In this document: in pieces, positions 1-8,867 of the stretch
Numbering within the stretch: the stretch's first letter is position 1
Layout: the number at the start of each line of letters is the position of its first letter
Source: Isoetes engelmannii
Lineage: Eukaryota; Streptophyta; Lycopodiopsida; Isoetales; Isoetaceae
Assembly (NCBI GenBank): GCA_011763485.2
Contig: JAANSK020289268.1
Location: 1-20,128 of the forward strand
Direction: 5' to 3'
DNA length: 20,128 bases
The notes under the pieces: generated by a model
What the model was told of the DNA's origin: nothing
The model's input: only the letters and a program-made list of their open reading frames with translations
The model's database searches: none
Program-made: the position numbers and the translations under genes

Positions 1-91
1 GATGTGCCTTTTGAATGGGGTGTGGAAGCAGAGACGGCATTTGTCACTCTGAAACATGCTTTCACTTCGGCACCAGTCCTTATTCGTATGT
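1..91 (+). mobile_element. Ty3/gypsy retrotransposon pol fragment (RT/RNase H junction)
   Basis: Frame 1 reads PFEWGVEAETAF followed by TSAPVLIR. This is the conserved junction between the reverse transcriptase and RNase H domains of Ty3/gypsy polyproteins. The piece is cut by the window edge on the left, and similarity stops near position 91, where unrelated sequence begins. It is a short fossil of an LTR retrotransposon. No LTR is seen nearby, so its age cannot be judged. Confidence 0.75.
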
Positions 92-180
92 GTGTCGTCA
101 ACGCCCTATCAACGACCAGGAAGGTGCCATGTGGCGCGATCTCGGCCGTCCATCTTGATGGGAGATGAAAACCCTTTAGT

Positions 181-265
181 TTGAAAACTTTTTTGTTTTG
201 GGAGAGATTCGAACCTGAGTGGGTGGCCCCCAATCCTCCATCCTAACCACTAAACCAAACAATGG
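181..265 (-). mobile_element. tRNA-derived SINE-like module, copy 1
   Basis: Read on the minus strand, 257-241 is TGGTTTAGTGGTTAGGA, a good RNA polymerase III box A resembling tRNA-Glu type sequences. 215-206 is GGTTCGAATC, a perfect box B. About 31 nt separate box A's core from box B, which is the normal tRNA spacing. The ends do not pair as an acceptor stem, so this is not a working tRNA gene. A T/A-rich tract follows box B. The module sits directly beside a TTCTAGA repeat array, and a second copy near 8209-8290 has the same neighbour and orientation. A SINE head is the likeliest reading; the SINE tail and limits are not defined. Confidence 0.55.
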
Positions 266-305
266 TTCCATTGAAATTGATGGTTCAAAGATAATTAAGG
301 CTAGA

Positions 306-720
306 GCCTAATCAAATAGAGGACTCTAGAAAGCTCTAGATGGCTCTAGAATGTTCTAGAGTATTCACCTCAAATCAAAATAGATTTTTTTTTTCAAAAC
401 TTGCAAACACTAAAAATAGAATGTTCTAGCGTGTTCTAGACGCTCACAAGTAAGCATGTGAGTCTAAAAATAGAAAGCTTTTTAAAATTTTCCCAAAACC
501 CAAAATAGAATGTCCAAGAATGTTCTAGAACATTCTAGATGCTCATGAGTAAACACCTCAATCTAAAATAGGATGATTTGGAAGGTTTTAGAATGTTCTA
601 GATGCTCATGGATAAGCACCCCAGTCTAATAATAGAAAGTTTCTAGATAGATCTAGAATGTTCTATAATGTTCTAGATGCTAGAAATAGAATGTTCTAGA
701 GTGTTCTAGACCTTCACAAG
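306..720. repeat. TTCTAGA repeat array A (heat-shock-element-like)
   Basis: Degenerate tandem copies are built around AATGTTCTAGA, followed by a GATGCTCATG...AAGCACCTCA segment, AAAAATAGAAAG and an A/T-rich stretch. The spacing between copies is irregular, about 60-110 bp. TTCTAGAA satisfies the plant heat-shock element rule of alternating GAA and TTC at 2-nt spacing. At 518-535 four alternating units occur without a mismatch. The array is related to array B (8131-8659 plus 11592-12250). No open reading frame follows the repeats. Confidence 0.8.
518..535. promoter_or_regulatory. Perfect four-unit heat-shock element
   Basis: GAA-TTC-GAA-TTC with exact 2-nt gaps, inside array A. Four contiguous units exceed the three usually needed for trimeric heat-shock factor binding. 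The match is seen directly; binding or activity is inference. Confidence 0.5.
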
Positions 721-1693
721 TATGATATGTATGATAGGTGTATAGGAATGATGATAGGTGTATAAGTATGATAAGTGTGTAGGTGATAGGTATAGGTGTG
801 ATAGGTGAGGTATGATAGTTGTATAGGTATGATAAGTGTGTAGGTGAGAGGTATAGGTAGCATAGGTGTATAGGTATCATAAGTGTGTAGATGATATGTA
901 TAGGTATGATATGTATAAGTGTATGGGTATAATAAGTGTATAGGTATGATAGGTATGTAGGTGATAGGTATAGGTATGATAGGTGTATAGGTATGATAAC
1001 TGTGTAGATGATAGGTATAGGTATGATAGGTGTAGGTGTATAGGTGTGATAGGTGTATAGGTATGACAAGTGTATAGGTGATAGGTATAGGTATGATAAG
1101 TGTAGGTGTATAGGTATGATGCATGTGTAGGTGATAGGTATAAGTATGATAGGTGGAAGTGTATAGGTATGATAGGTGCATAGGTGTATAGGTATGATAA
1201 GTGTGTAGGTGATAGGTATAGGTATGATAGGTGGAGGTGTATAATAGGTATGATAGGTGTATATGTATGATAAGTGTGTAGGTGATAGGTATGATAGGTG
1301 TAGGTGTAGGTGTAGGTGTAGGTGCAGGTGTAGGTGATAGGTATAGGTATGCTAGGTGTATATAGGTATAATAGGTATAGGTGTATTGGCATAGGTCCAA
1401 ACTGAGACGAGGCCCCAGCCAAAGGCCGAGGCCGAGCCAAGGAGTGTAAAAGAAATGTATAGATATGATAAGTGTGTGAGTGATAGGTATAGGTATGATA
1501 GGTGTAGGCGTAGGAGGCGAGGCCCCAACCGAACCGAGGAGTGTAAAAGAAATGTATAGGTATGATAAGTGTGTAGGTGATCAGTATAGGTATGATAAGT
1601 GTAGGTGTAGGTGATATGTATAGTTATGATAGCTGTAGGTGTAGGTGATAGGCATAGGTATGATAGGTCTATATAGGTAGAGTAGGTATAGGT
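718..1693. repeat. C-poor TATAGGTATGATAGGTG minisatellite
   Basis: About 970 bp of variant repeats of TATAGGTATGATAAGTGTGT, TAGGTGATAGG and similar blocks. Units are about 50-60 bp and are built from a roughly 6-bp ATAGGT subrepeat. The plus strand has almost no C until GC-rich inserts appear at 1386. The long minus-strand open frames rich in Tyr, Thr, Ile, Pro and His are by-products of the repeat and are not genes. Confidence 0.9.
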
Positions 1694-1800
1694 ATATTGG
1701 CATAGGTCCAAACCGAGGCAAGGCCCCGGCCGAAGGCCAGGGACGAGCCGAGGAGTGTAAAAGAAAAGGGGCCACCCGTCAGGGCAGCCCCTTTTCTAGT
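1386..1800. repeat. Higher-order repeat with GC-rich modules
   Basis: A GC-rich module of the form CATAGGTCCAAAC...GAGGCCCC...GGCC...GAGGAGTGTAAAAGAAA occurs at about 1388-1456, partly at 1518-1556, and again at 1696-1770. The first and last full copies start 308 bp apart and are separated by minisatellite sequence, so module plus minisatellite has been duplicated as a unit. The last copy continues into a strong hairpin, suggesting it is the original end and the inner copies are derivatives. Confidence 0.7.
1762..1797. repeat. Long hairpin followed by CTAGT
   Basis: The 11-nt arm AGAAAAGGGGC (1762-1772) pairs perfectly with GCCCCTTTTCT (1787-1797). Inside lie a 2x2 internal loop, a CCC/GGG stem and a 4-nt loop. 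The right arm runs into CTAG at 1796-1799 and T at 1800, before a TATATATA tract. It may be the terminus of a mobile element, but the hairpin touches the CTAG instead of lying several nucleotides upstream as in typical Helitrons. Confidence 0.6.
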
Positions 1801-2598
1801 ATATATATAAAATGAATGAATGTTGGACGTGTAGTTAATTGTTTCCAATCGCATTATCTGATAATATATCACCTACAACTGTATCACCGATTGTGACTTG
1901 AAAACTGTCCAGAAGATCCATGTCTACTAGGATAGAAGATTCATGTTTGCCAGGATCGCATCTCTGACGGTCTTCTGTAACATTATCAAAGCTTGCCGAA
2001 ACTTGTGAAGCCAGATACTACTTAGAAACTGAACTATTACAGCTATTGTTATGCTCATGTGAATGACCACTTCTCTCCTCCAGAACAAAGGTCGGAAAAA
2101 TCCCTCCCCTGTAAGGAAAATGAACTTAGATGCATTCCTTTTTTTGTTTTGAACCCTGCTAAACGTTATAAGTGCTTTGAATAAAAGATAGAAATGAACA
2201 CACAAAAAGAAATGCATACTCTCTAAACTAAATGAAAATGGAGTGAGTGATAGAACTGGAGCACATTAAAACTGAAATATATTGAGTCAAACAGTTCTAC
2301 AAACAAATTGAAATAACATCTGCAGCTTAACAAACAAAATTGCAATAACCTCTGCCTTATGTAATCATAAAACACACATTAGCAAACATGTTTGGTTGTG
2401 TGACAATATCTAGCAGAAAGTATAGATAGAAAGTGTTTGAATGCAAGCCCCATTCCTTTTGAAAGTTCAGTTGTGAAGCACCCATTATGATGCGAGTACT
2501 CAATATCATGGCAGAAGAATGACTGTTTATTATAGTGACCTTACACTCATATGTTCATGGTGGGAAAACTTAAAAAAAAAAAAAACAAATGTACCTAC
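1801..2598. other. Spacer with no recognised gene
   Basis: AT-rich sequence with only short chance open frames. A small imperfect direct duplication (ACAAACAAA-TTG-AATAAC-TCTGC) lies at about 2299-2356, and an A-rich run lies near 2572-2585. I see no protein similarity, RNA gene or element terminus. Confidence 0.5.
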
Positions 2599-2687
2599 AA
2601 TGTGGCATCCTTTGGTAAAAATCCTTGAACCAATTTCTCCATAAAGCTAATCTCGCGTATTTGTCCTCCAGGCAACATTTTGAATGA
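2599..2687 (-). other. Possible isolated exon (unrecognised)
   Basis: On the minus strand a TGTAACAG acceptor-like site is followed by an open 89-nt stretch starting SFKMLPGGQIREI and continuing SFMEKLVQGFLPKDAT, then ATT|GTAGGT, a donor-like site. The translation looks protein-like (LPGGQIREI, LVQGFLPKD), but I cannot name a family and found no partner exon. It could be a captured or degenerate host exon, or chance. Confidence 0.2.
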
Positions 2688-2815
2688 CTGTTACATCAAT
2701 AGCACGGTAAATATTGACACACAAAATGTTTGTAAGTCATCAAAGTTATAGATGGTGTAGTTGCGGAAGACTCCATATGACCCATGACCTTCAAGGTCCA
2801 AAAGAGCTTGATCAC

Positions 2816-2845
2816 TATTATTATTATTATTGTTATTGTTATTAT
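2816..2845. repeat. (ATT/GTT)n microsatellite
   Basis: About ten trinucleotide units of ATT with interspersed GTT. A simple sequence repeat; the Asn-rich minus-strand frame across it is an artefact of the repeat. Confidence 0.85.
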
Positions 2846-3103
2846 CTTTTAGGATATTGTCTCCTCTGCTCATGGCATTGTTTTGTTATCGAAACAAACT
2901 TATTGATGGCATAGGAGTGCTCCTCTCCTGGATTAGAAGCAAGAGATCATACGTGGAGACACTATCTCCAGATTCTTCCTTACCACTAGAGTCCCTTGTT
3001 TATGTGTATTTGTGTGAGGCTATAGTCTTAATGGTACCTCCTTGCACTTGCATTACTAGATGAATTACATAATACTGGTGTATTTCCTATTTCCCATAAA
3101 ACA

Positions 3104-3265
3104 ATGGAGGAGAGCTTTGGACACTTTGGATTGCACAATATCAGTCAGAGATGTTATTTTAGGACTCTACCCACCAGAGTGGAGCTCTTTGAAGCGACAT
3201 ACAATCCACATCTGCAAGAGTATGTCCACCCGGCTAAAATCTTAGACATGCTGAGATCTCAATAG
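3104..3265 (+). CDS. Weak small ORF, unrecognised
   Basis: ATG to TAG gives 53 residues beginning MEESFGHFGLHNISQR and ending AKILDMLRSQ. The middle, LPTRVELFEATYNPHLQEY, has a protein-like composition, better than the longer overlapping frame at 3060-3245. No family is recognised and no promoter or splice signal clearly supports it. It may be a remnant of a transposon or host exon. Chance is a real alternative at this length. Confidence 0.2.
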   Translation: MEESFGHFGLHNISQRCYFRTLPTRVELFEATYNPHLQEYVHPAKILDMLRSQ

Positions 3266-3700
3266 CCAATTTCTATTTGCAAGTTGTAGAGAAGGAAAGA
3301 CAACTGTTTTGCATACTTATCTTTTTGATGCATAAACATCATATGTGGTTGATGTCACAATTGCTTATGGGTTAGCTAGGGCATGCTTAAACGAGTCGCT
3401 ATTATCATGGGAATATAAAATTACGCCTATTATAAAGTATACAAGAAAATATACCATGAGATCTTCTTCTATTTCAACTTGGATGTGCTTTTGTTTAAAT
3501 GTGGAGGGTGGGGCATAATTTGGACAAATGCAAAAGCGAAACCAAATATGACTAGCTTGCAATGGTCTTCCTCATGTGATGGTGGGCAAAATTTGATCCA
3601 ATGATAAGGCAAAAAATAAACACCTCTACCGTGCTGTGGTCTTCCTCAAGTGTAGGAGATGATGTTGGGTATAGTGTAAATTCCTTCGGTTGTGCAAAAG

Positions 3701-3834
3701 GCCTATTTATTGAAAAGTGTACCCTTGTATATTTTAATAAACATGAAGAAAAAGTGCAACTTGGGTTGCCTATTTATTAATAAATATATCCTTACTTTAA
3801 TAAAATACGAAGAAAAAAGTGCAACTTGTAAACA
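3701..3834. repeat. Two imperfect 67-bp tandem repeats
   Basis: GCCTATTTATT...TTTAATAAA...GAAGAAAAAGTGCAACTTG occurs at 3701-3767 and again at 3768-3834, with substitutions and small indels. A third GTGCAA fragment follows. No coding role is apparent. Confidence 0.7.
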
Positions 3835-4296
3835 GGAAAAGTGCAAGTGGCATTTGGAAACAAATCCATCACGATATAGTGGACACAATAGTGAGTTCTT
3901 TCGCGGCGCCAAGATTTAGCATCCTAATCTACACCTAATGTTTTGAACTAAAAATCGTCACTACCTTTTGGTCATCAATGACAACAACAAAAGGCTGTAT
4001 CATGATCCAACATATTGAGATACATTTCTTCGTATATTTGTCTGTACAGACGTCCTTTAAGAGTTATTAGACAAAAGCAAATAATAGTCAATTGACTTTA
4101 TATAATTCAATATTATCTTATAGTGCCTTGAGAAAGAGACCAAATGATCCTTAAGAGTGTCAAAACAATATAAAAGTGGAAGAGGGACATAGACGAAGGA
4201 GGATAGACGCACTCCCCTAGAGCCCAAAATATTCATGACGTCCACCATCAACCATATTTTCACCTTACGTGCCTTGATAGAAGACAACATAAACAA
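3835..4296. other. Spacer with no recognised gene
   Basis: A minus-strand open frame of 79 codons covers 4057-4296 but has no recognisable motif. The right edge is an abrupt junction with LINE coding sequence near 4297. Nothing else is supported here. Confidence 0.4.
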
Positions 4297-5630
4297 ATGA
4301 TAGGACCTGTACTGCTGTTTTTGGACTTTGGCAAAGCCTTTGACACAGTCCCTAGGGAGAAGCTATGGGAAAGATTAATGTTGGGAGTTTTAGAACATGC
4401 AAAAATGCAGTCTACGGATTATGTAAAACCTGCTCTACCCGAATGCAACCTTCAGAAAGGATTCTCTGTAGCAATTTTAGGGTTCGGCAGGGCTGCACAC
4501 TATCTCCTACACTCTTTTGGATTGTACATTGATCAGTTGGAGGAATGGCTCGCACATCATGGAGGTGGGAGAACCAGGCTTGCTGACTGCATCATCCAAC
4601 AGCTCATATATGCGGATGACGTTAACTTCCTAGCATACATCCCAACTAGCATGCAACAATATCTGGACAACCTCAGCACCTTCTGCCACATGATAGGTAT
4701 GCACGTCAACTTAACCAAAATCATGGTGCTACTTGTGCCATCTAATAGAGACAGCCTCGCTTCCCTTACCAAGGCACGGATGTAGAGGTGGTGAAGACAT
4801 ACAAGTATCTAGAGTGAAGTTCACTTCAAAAACATACTGGGATACTTGTATCAGGCAGAGGGTCACGACAGGTTGGAAAGCTTTCTATGCAATGCAAAAC
4901 AACTGTCACAGAGCAGAACTTTATGACTGGTCACACCAATCGCACTTGCTCACGGTTTTGGTGGAACCAGTGTTTCTGTGTGGTGTGGGCCAATGATAGC
5001 AGTTTCTATTTTGGATGACTTGGAATGGGTACAGATGCCTTTCTAACCCGAGCCCTTTGAGTCAAGCCCACAATCCTATATCAGATTCTTCTGCAAGAGA
5101 TTGGATTCTTGCCTCTTTAAAGAGTTTTTCTTGAATATCATATGCTCTATTGTCAAAAGGTAGTAAGCATGGAAATTCACGCCTTCCAAACCTTACCTAC
5201 GCCATGATCATGGGCCCACAATGCCTTAAAGCCTGCTGAAAGGCGAATAGATCTATGTGTTTCTCCAGATGGGGGGTCCATGAACACAAGTGCATACAAG
5301 TGAATAAAGAGGAGGATCACAATCACCTGAAACAATATATGGACACATTCCAAAGTAGGCTTTGGGATCACAATGCTTTAAAGATGGTGAAAACATCCCA
5401 CCACAACAACCCTACACTTGCCAGGGGTCCACAACGATACCTGCTAGCACATCTGTCCATGAAGAAGCATAGAACCTCAGAATCGAGACAAGCAGATGAG
5501 CCTATGAACAGCAAGAACATAGGATTTGACAATGTTGCCAGCTGGAAGTTGAAGAAGATGAGACTCACGCTCTTCAACACTGCCCAACATTTGCACTTAT
5601 ATAGACTTGCTATGAGGGGTTGGTAACATC
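4297..5630 (+). pseudogene. Decayed LINE reverse transcriptase fragment (non-L1-like family)
   Basis: Reverse transcriptase landmarks occur in order. LLFLDFGKAFDTVPREKLW (motif A) starts at about 4312. VRQGCTLSPTLF (4482-4517) is followed in another frame by GLYIDQLEEWL. QLIYADDVNFLA has its YADD at 4609-4620. MHVNLTKIMVLLVP and the thumb-like KTYKYLE follow. After that come FTSKTYWDTC, GWKAFYAMQ, LLTVLVEPVFLCGVG, and later WVQMPF and LLQEIGFLPL, as in the region after RT in plant non-LTR elements. The last open part (5255-5626) includes QYMDTFQSRLWDHNALK. Frames shift near 4398, 4517, 4783 and 4813, and further stops lie in 4990-5250. The 5' side is truncated: no endonuclease precedes it. 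FLDFGKAFDTVPR and LSPTLFGLYID differ from the L1 element further right, so this is a separate family. Confidence 0.85.
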
Positions 5631-6639
5631 TAACCAACCATTGCATGTGATGATGAATGATATGTAGAGTTTTGTCAGCAAGCCTATTACTGCTAAGGTT
5701 TTTTTTCGCAAACCCTTTGGGGTGGGGGTTTTTCAATCCTAGATAGTAACGAGTCAATTGCTTTCTTGTTTGGGTCCGTGGACGATAAAAATGTAATCCA
5801 ATTCTATTGTGTCTTGTCTCTTTCTAATTTTTCTATCTTCTTATCTCGATTCTCTCTCTTATATCTCTACTCTTGCCTTGGCCACTTGATCGAAAAAATA
5901 ATTGTCTATTTTTTTCCTGTTCTTAGGCGATGGCCTCCAGATGCTTTGGAATATTCAAATTCAAGCTTTAGTATTGATTGCGAGTTATATTTTCCCACAA
6001 ATGTTTCACATGTAAAGTATCTAGGTTGAGTCTGCACAATAGTAGGCCGGCTATTCTTTGTTGTTTGGATCCCATAGGACATCTGGTCTCCTTGGACGAT
6101 AAAATTCAATTCAGATTAATTCAATTCTAAAAGTGTTTGGTTTATAGAGAGCGACTTACCATAAACAATTGTGGAATGTAATATTTTTTGGAATTTGCCA
6201 GCACATTGGATCTGTATATGTCTGGGACTGTAGCTATAATTCCCATAGCTTCTATCGTGGCATGCAACTGCATCTCTTGAACTGGTATACCACGTTAAAC
6301 TACTAAATAACTTCTATCCCAGTTAGGCATAGATCACCAAGAAAACAACACCGTTGAGTTTTTCAAAATAGCCAAAAAATTTGAACTAACCATGTTTGTC
6401 TTTGCATTTTTCAATCAATAATCAACTATGCTGTACACATCCCCGTATAATAAAAATGTATTGTTCTCCAAAGAGCACCTTACGTATTTATCCTCAAGAT
6501 AAGAGTAATCAAATTGTCCAAGAGTCTTACGTTATCTAAGTTGGGTATACACTCTCCAAAGCATATTGACCTAAACTAGGAGACAAAGTCCTGCTACAAA
6601 TTAGAATATAAAGTAAAATATTTGGCGCTTCATAACAAG
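5631..6639. other. Spacer with no recognised gene
   Basis: AT-rich sequence. GGACGATAAAA with nearby AATTC(T/A) motifs occurs at about 5779 and again at about 6094, and the tract near 6110-6150 (AATTCAATTCTAAAAGTGTTTGG) has the flavour of a MITE end. No inverted-repeat pair or target duplication could be established. Part of the decayed LINE to the right may continue into this stretch, but no motif was found. Confidence 0.35.
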
Positions 6640-7760
6640 AGGTCCCAAAAAAAGCTTTAGAGCACCTGTCTCCAACCTTTAGCCAAGAGAATCATGCTCT
6701 CAACTAGACGACCTACATCATGTTCCTCCAACTTGTGTGTGTGTCTCATAAGTTTTGCACTCGTACGTAGTATGAGCCCTGAATCCCAAGCCGCTTAAGT
6801 ATCATATTTTTGCCTCATCAAAACTCTTTCTTGCTTAGTGCTTTCATGGCCCCACTGCTTCGCAAAAGACTTGGCATTGACAAGAGCAGATGCAAACATT
6901 CTCATGGGACTGGCAGAAGGTAAAGTGGACTCCCAGACATCCCAGACCTGCTTGCGCATCTTTCAAGAAAGACTTCTTCTTTCAAATACAGAGAGTTGAA
7001 CTTGAAATGTCTTTGCATGAGCATGAATCCAAGGATCATTGTATCTAATAATCTAAGGATAACGATCATATATGGTTTGAAGCACACAATGCTTGTGGAA
7101 GAGGTCAGGGCGCATGTGATGTGCATGCATATTAGCGCAGGATCTATCAGGTATAGTTATAGCTTTCATCTTCCCTGGACCGCCAATGGACCATGTGACA
7201 TCGTCATTATCTCCTAAAAATCTCAAGAAAGCCATGCTTAAACATGAACATATCTCATATTTATGTCAACATCAAGCCTATGAACTGCATCCTCAACCAT
7301 GTTGAAATCTTCAAGAAACAACCATGCAAGCTTTCTCCACATGGCCACATGGAAGCTCTCTACATAAGAATATAAAAGGTAAGTGTTAACAACTCATTCA
7401 TGTGCATCCTGCTTCCACCTGATCGCTAAACATCTGCCTCACTTTATCTTAGCCGTAAAAATCATTCTAGTATCCAGAAACCACGAAATGGTCCTCCAAA
7501 GGACCTTTTAGAAACACTCGCTATGCCAGCATGTTGATGACCCATGAGGTCTAATAAACCTCCTACAGAACTTCTACGGAACTTATGCTCTTGCAGACAA
7601 AGAATCTACAGAGCCAGAACTCCTATCTATATGTGCAGCTCTAGCCCTCTCTATGGGGGATGACTTAAGCACCTTGCATTCCAAGAATATCCATTTCAAA
7701 GACAACCAAGCACATGCAGGTCGAGGTGCACAATAATAGACTGCCAGCACGAGCTGCTCA
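6640..7760 (-). pseudogene. Decayed LINE ORF2 5' part (endonuclease and linker)
   Basis: Read on the minus strand, an ORF2 start region carries SWNARCLSHP (about 7686-7657), like the LSWNVRGL motif that opens apurinic-type endonucleases. It is followed in shifting frames by ARAAHI. Then come WLFLEDFNMVEDAVHRL (about 7322-7272; the usual GDFN now reads EDFN), FKFNSLYLKEEVF (about 7009-6970), KQVWDVWESTLP, and AKSFAKQWGHESTKQE (about 6888-6840). WLKVGDRCSKAFF (about 6684-6645) matches the W-GD-SK-FF motif that ends the linker before reverse transcriptase. At least half a dozen frame changes or stops separate these blocks. The reverse transcriptase that should follow was not found. It lies on the opposite strand to the 4297-5630 fragment. 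Confidence 0.7.
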
Positions 7761-7774
7761 ATTGGTTGCATCAC

Positions 7775-8130
7775 CCCATCTCCCTTGAGAGAGGTGTTTG
7801 AAGCAGATCATGAGTTGTCTGTATCATCCGCAATACCAAAGGATGGATTTTCACTTACGAGGGAGGGGGAGTTCACCTGTACATTATAGGTATGCCACCT
7901 GTGTTCCTGGAACAACAGAAAACCCCTTAGTATACGATCCAAAAATTGTAAAAACATGCTTAAAATCCTGCATGGTATGGTCCAGAAGATCCTGATCGTT
8001 GAGTGCAAGAATGGGCAGCCGGATCGCTTGATGGGGATGGACATATTTGGGACCATCTTGGCCGTACACGTGGCACCATGGACGATCCTACGATCCATAT
8101 TGGATTTGATCCTAGAAGTATTGGATTCGA
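7775..8130 (-). other. Unassigned sequence with minus-strand open frames
   Basis: Two overlapping minus-strand frames (7808-8098 and 7884-8069) are open, and one reads LPILALNDQDLLDHTMQDF with no family that I recognise. It lies upstream of the decayed endonuclease and might be its 5' part or ORF1 remnant. A CACGTGGCACC motif near 8065-8080 recalls GTGCCATGTGGCGC at 125-138 beside the other tRNA-like module. Not enough to call a gene. Confidence 0.25.
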
Positions 8131-8135
8131 TCCTA

Positions 8136-8163
8136 GAAGCTTCTAGAAACTTCTAGAATGTTC
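8136..8163. promoter_or_regulatory. Perfect six-unit heat-shock element
   Basis: Six alternating GAA/TTC triplets, each separated by exactly 2 nt, run through 8136-8163 without mismatch. This is an unusually long perfect match to the heat-shock factor binding rule. It lies about 45 bp to the left of the tRNA-like box B at 8209. Four units occur again at 8507-8524. Function is inferred, not shown. Confidence 0.55.
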
Positions 8164-8208
8164 TAGCACGGTTTTGGAAATCTCTCAAAATTTTTTTGCA
8201 TTAGAAGA

Positions 8209-8290
8209 GAATTGAACCCCTGCTCTCTCACCCCCACATTTGGGGGGGGGGGGAGGTTGGGGGGAAGCCCTTTAACCAACTCTCTGCATA
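8209..8290 (-). mobile_element. tRNA-derived SINE-like module, copy 2
   Basis: On the minus strand 8287-8271 reads like box A (AGAGAGTTGGTTAAA), and 8218-8209 is GGTTCAATTC, a box B. The spacer contains G/C homopolymers (12 G at 8242-8253, 6 G at 8259-8264, CCCCC at 8231-8235) that form a hairpin and lengthen it. As in copy 1, an A/T tract (AAAATTTTTTT on the plus strand) lies on the box B side and the TTCTAGA array lies on the box A side. It is not a functional tRNA. Module plus array looks like one composite repeat family. Confidence 0.5.
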
Positions 8291-8795
8291 TCCATTTATT
8301 ATATATATTATTCTTTCTTCATTGTTGAGCTTATCTCAAATGCTAATGATATGTCTTCAAGGTATTCTAGAATGTTCTAGAGAGTTCTAGGAGACTCTAG
8401 AATGTTCTGGAGAGTTCTAGAATCTACAGCGTTCTAGATGCTCATAGGTAAGCACCTCAATTGAAAAATACAAGTTTTCTTAGAAATTTTCCATGGACTC
8501 AAAATAGAATGTTCTAGAATGTTCTACATAGTTCTAGATTGTTCAAGATACTTCCATAAGTTTCTAGAATATTCTAGATACTTGTGGTTAAGCACCTCAG
8601 TCTGAAAATAGAAAGTTGTTTTTAAACTTTGTAAGAACTCAAAATAGAATGTTTTAGAATCCTATATTAATTATAATGTTATTGTGTAAGTCGGTTATGG
8701 ACCACGCCCTAAATCTGACGGTCGAGATTGTTCAAGGCTTAGATCTAATGGTCTAATTTCTTTTTCGTTTATCTAACCCTACTCTTCCTATTGTA

Positions 8796-8850
8796 AACAT
8801 CGCAGAAGCAGGGATCGAACATCGCAGAAGCAGGGATCGAGCAGGGATCG
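8796..8850. repeat. 22-bp tandem duplication upstream of the small gene
   Basis: AACATCGCAGAAGCAGGGATCG is present at 8796-8817 and 8818-8839, followed by a half copy AGCAGGGATCG (8840-8850). It lies 17 bp upstream of the ATG at 8868, in what would be the 5' leader. Confidence 0.85.
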
Positions 8851-8867
8851 AGAGGGTTTGGAAAGGG

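Larger units (their letters stand above)
8131..8659. repeat. TTCTAGA repeat array B, left half
   Basis: Repeats of GTTCTAGAATGTTCTAGA, with GATGCTCATAGGTAAGCACCTCA, AAAATAGAA and A/T-rich blocks, matching array A. The left edge (8131-8166) is separated from the main body by the tRNA-like module. The array stops abruptly at 8659, where the Helitron begins, and resumes in register at 11592. Units are about 120-140 bp where measurable. Confidence 0.8.

Noticed and set aside
241-257. A genuine tRNA gene at the box A/box B pair
   Set aside because: The acceptor and anticodon stems do not pair, and no mature tRNA fold can be drawn; only the internal promoter boxes are tRNA-like.
680-1872. Long minus-strand open frames of 119-228 codons rich in Tyr, Thr, Ile, Pro and His
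   Set aside because: They are translations of the minisatellite. Several frames are open at once because the repeat lacks stop-forming bases on that strand.
5779-6150. A MITE defined by the two GGACGATAAAA motifs
   Set aside because: The motifs are direct, not inverted, repeats, and no target-site duplication flanks them.
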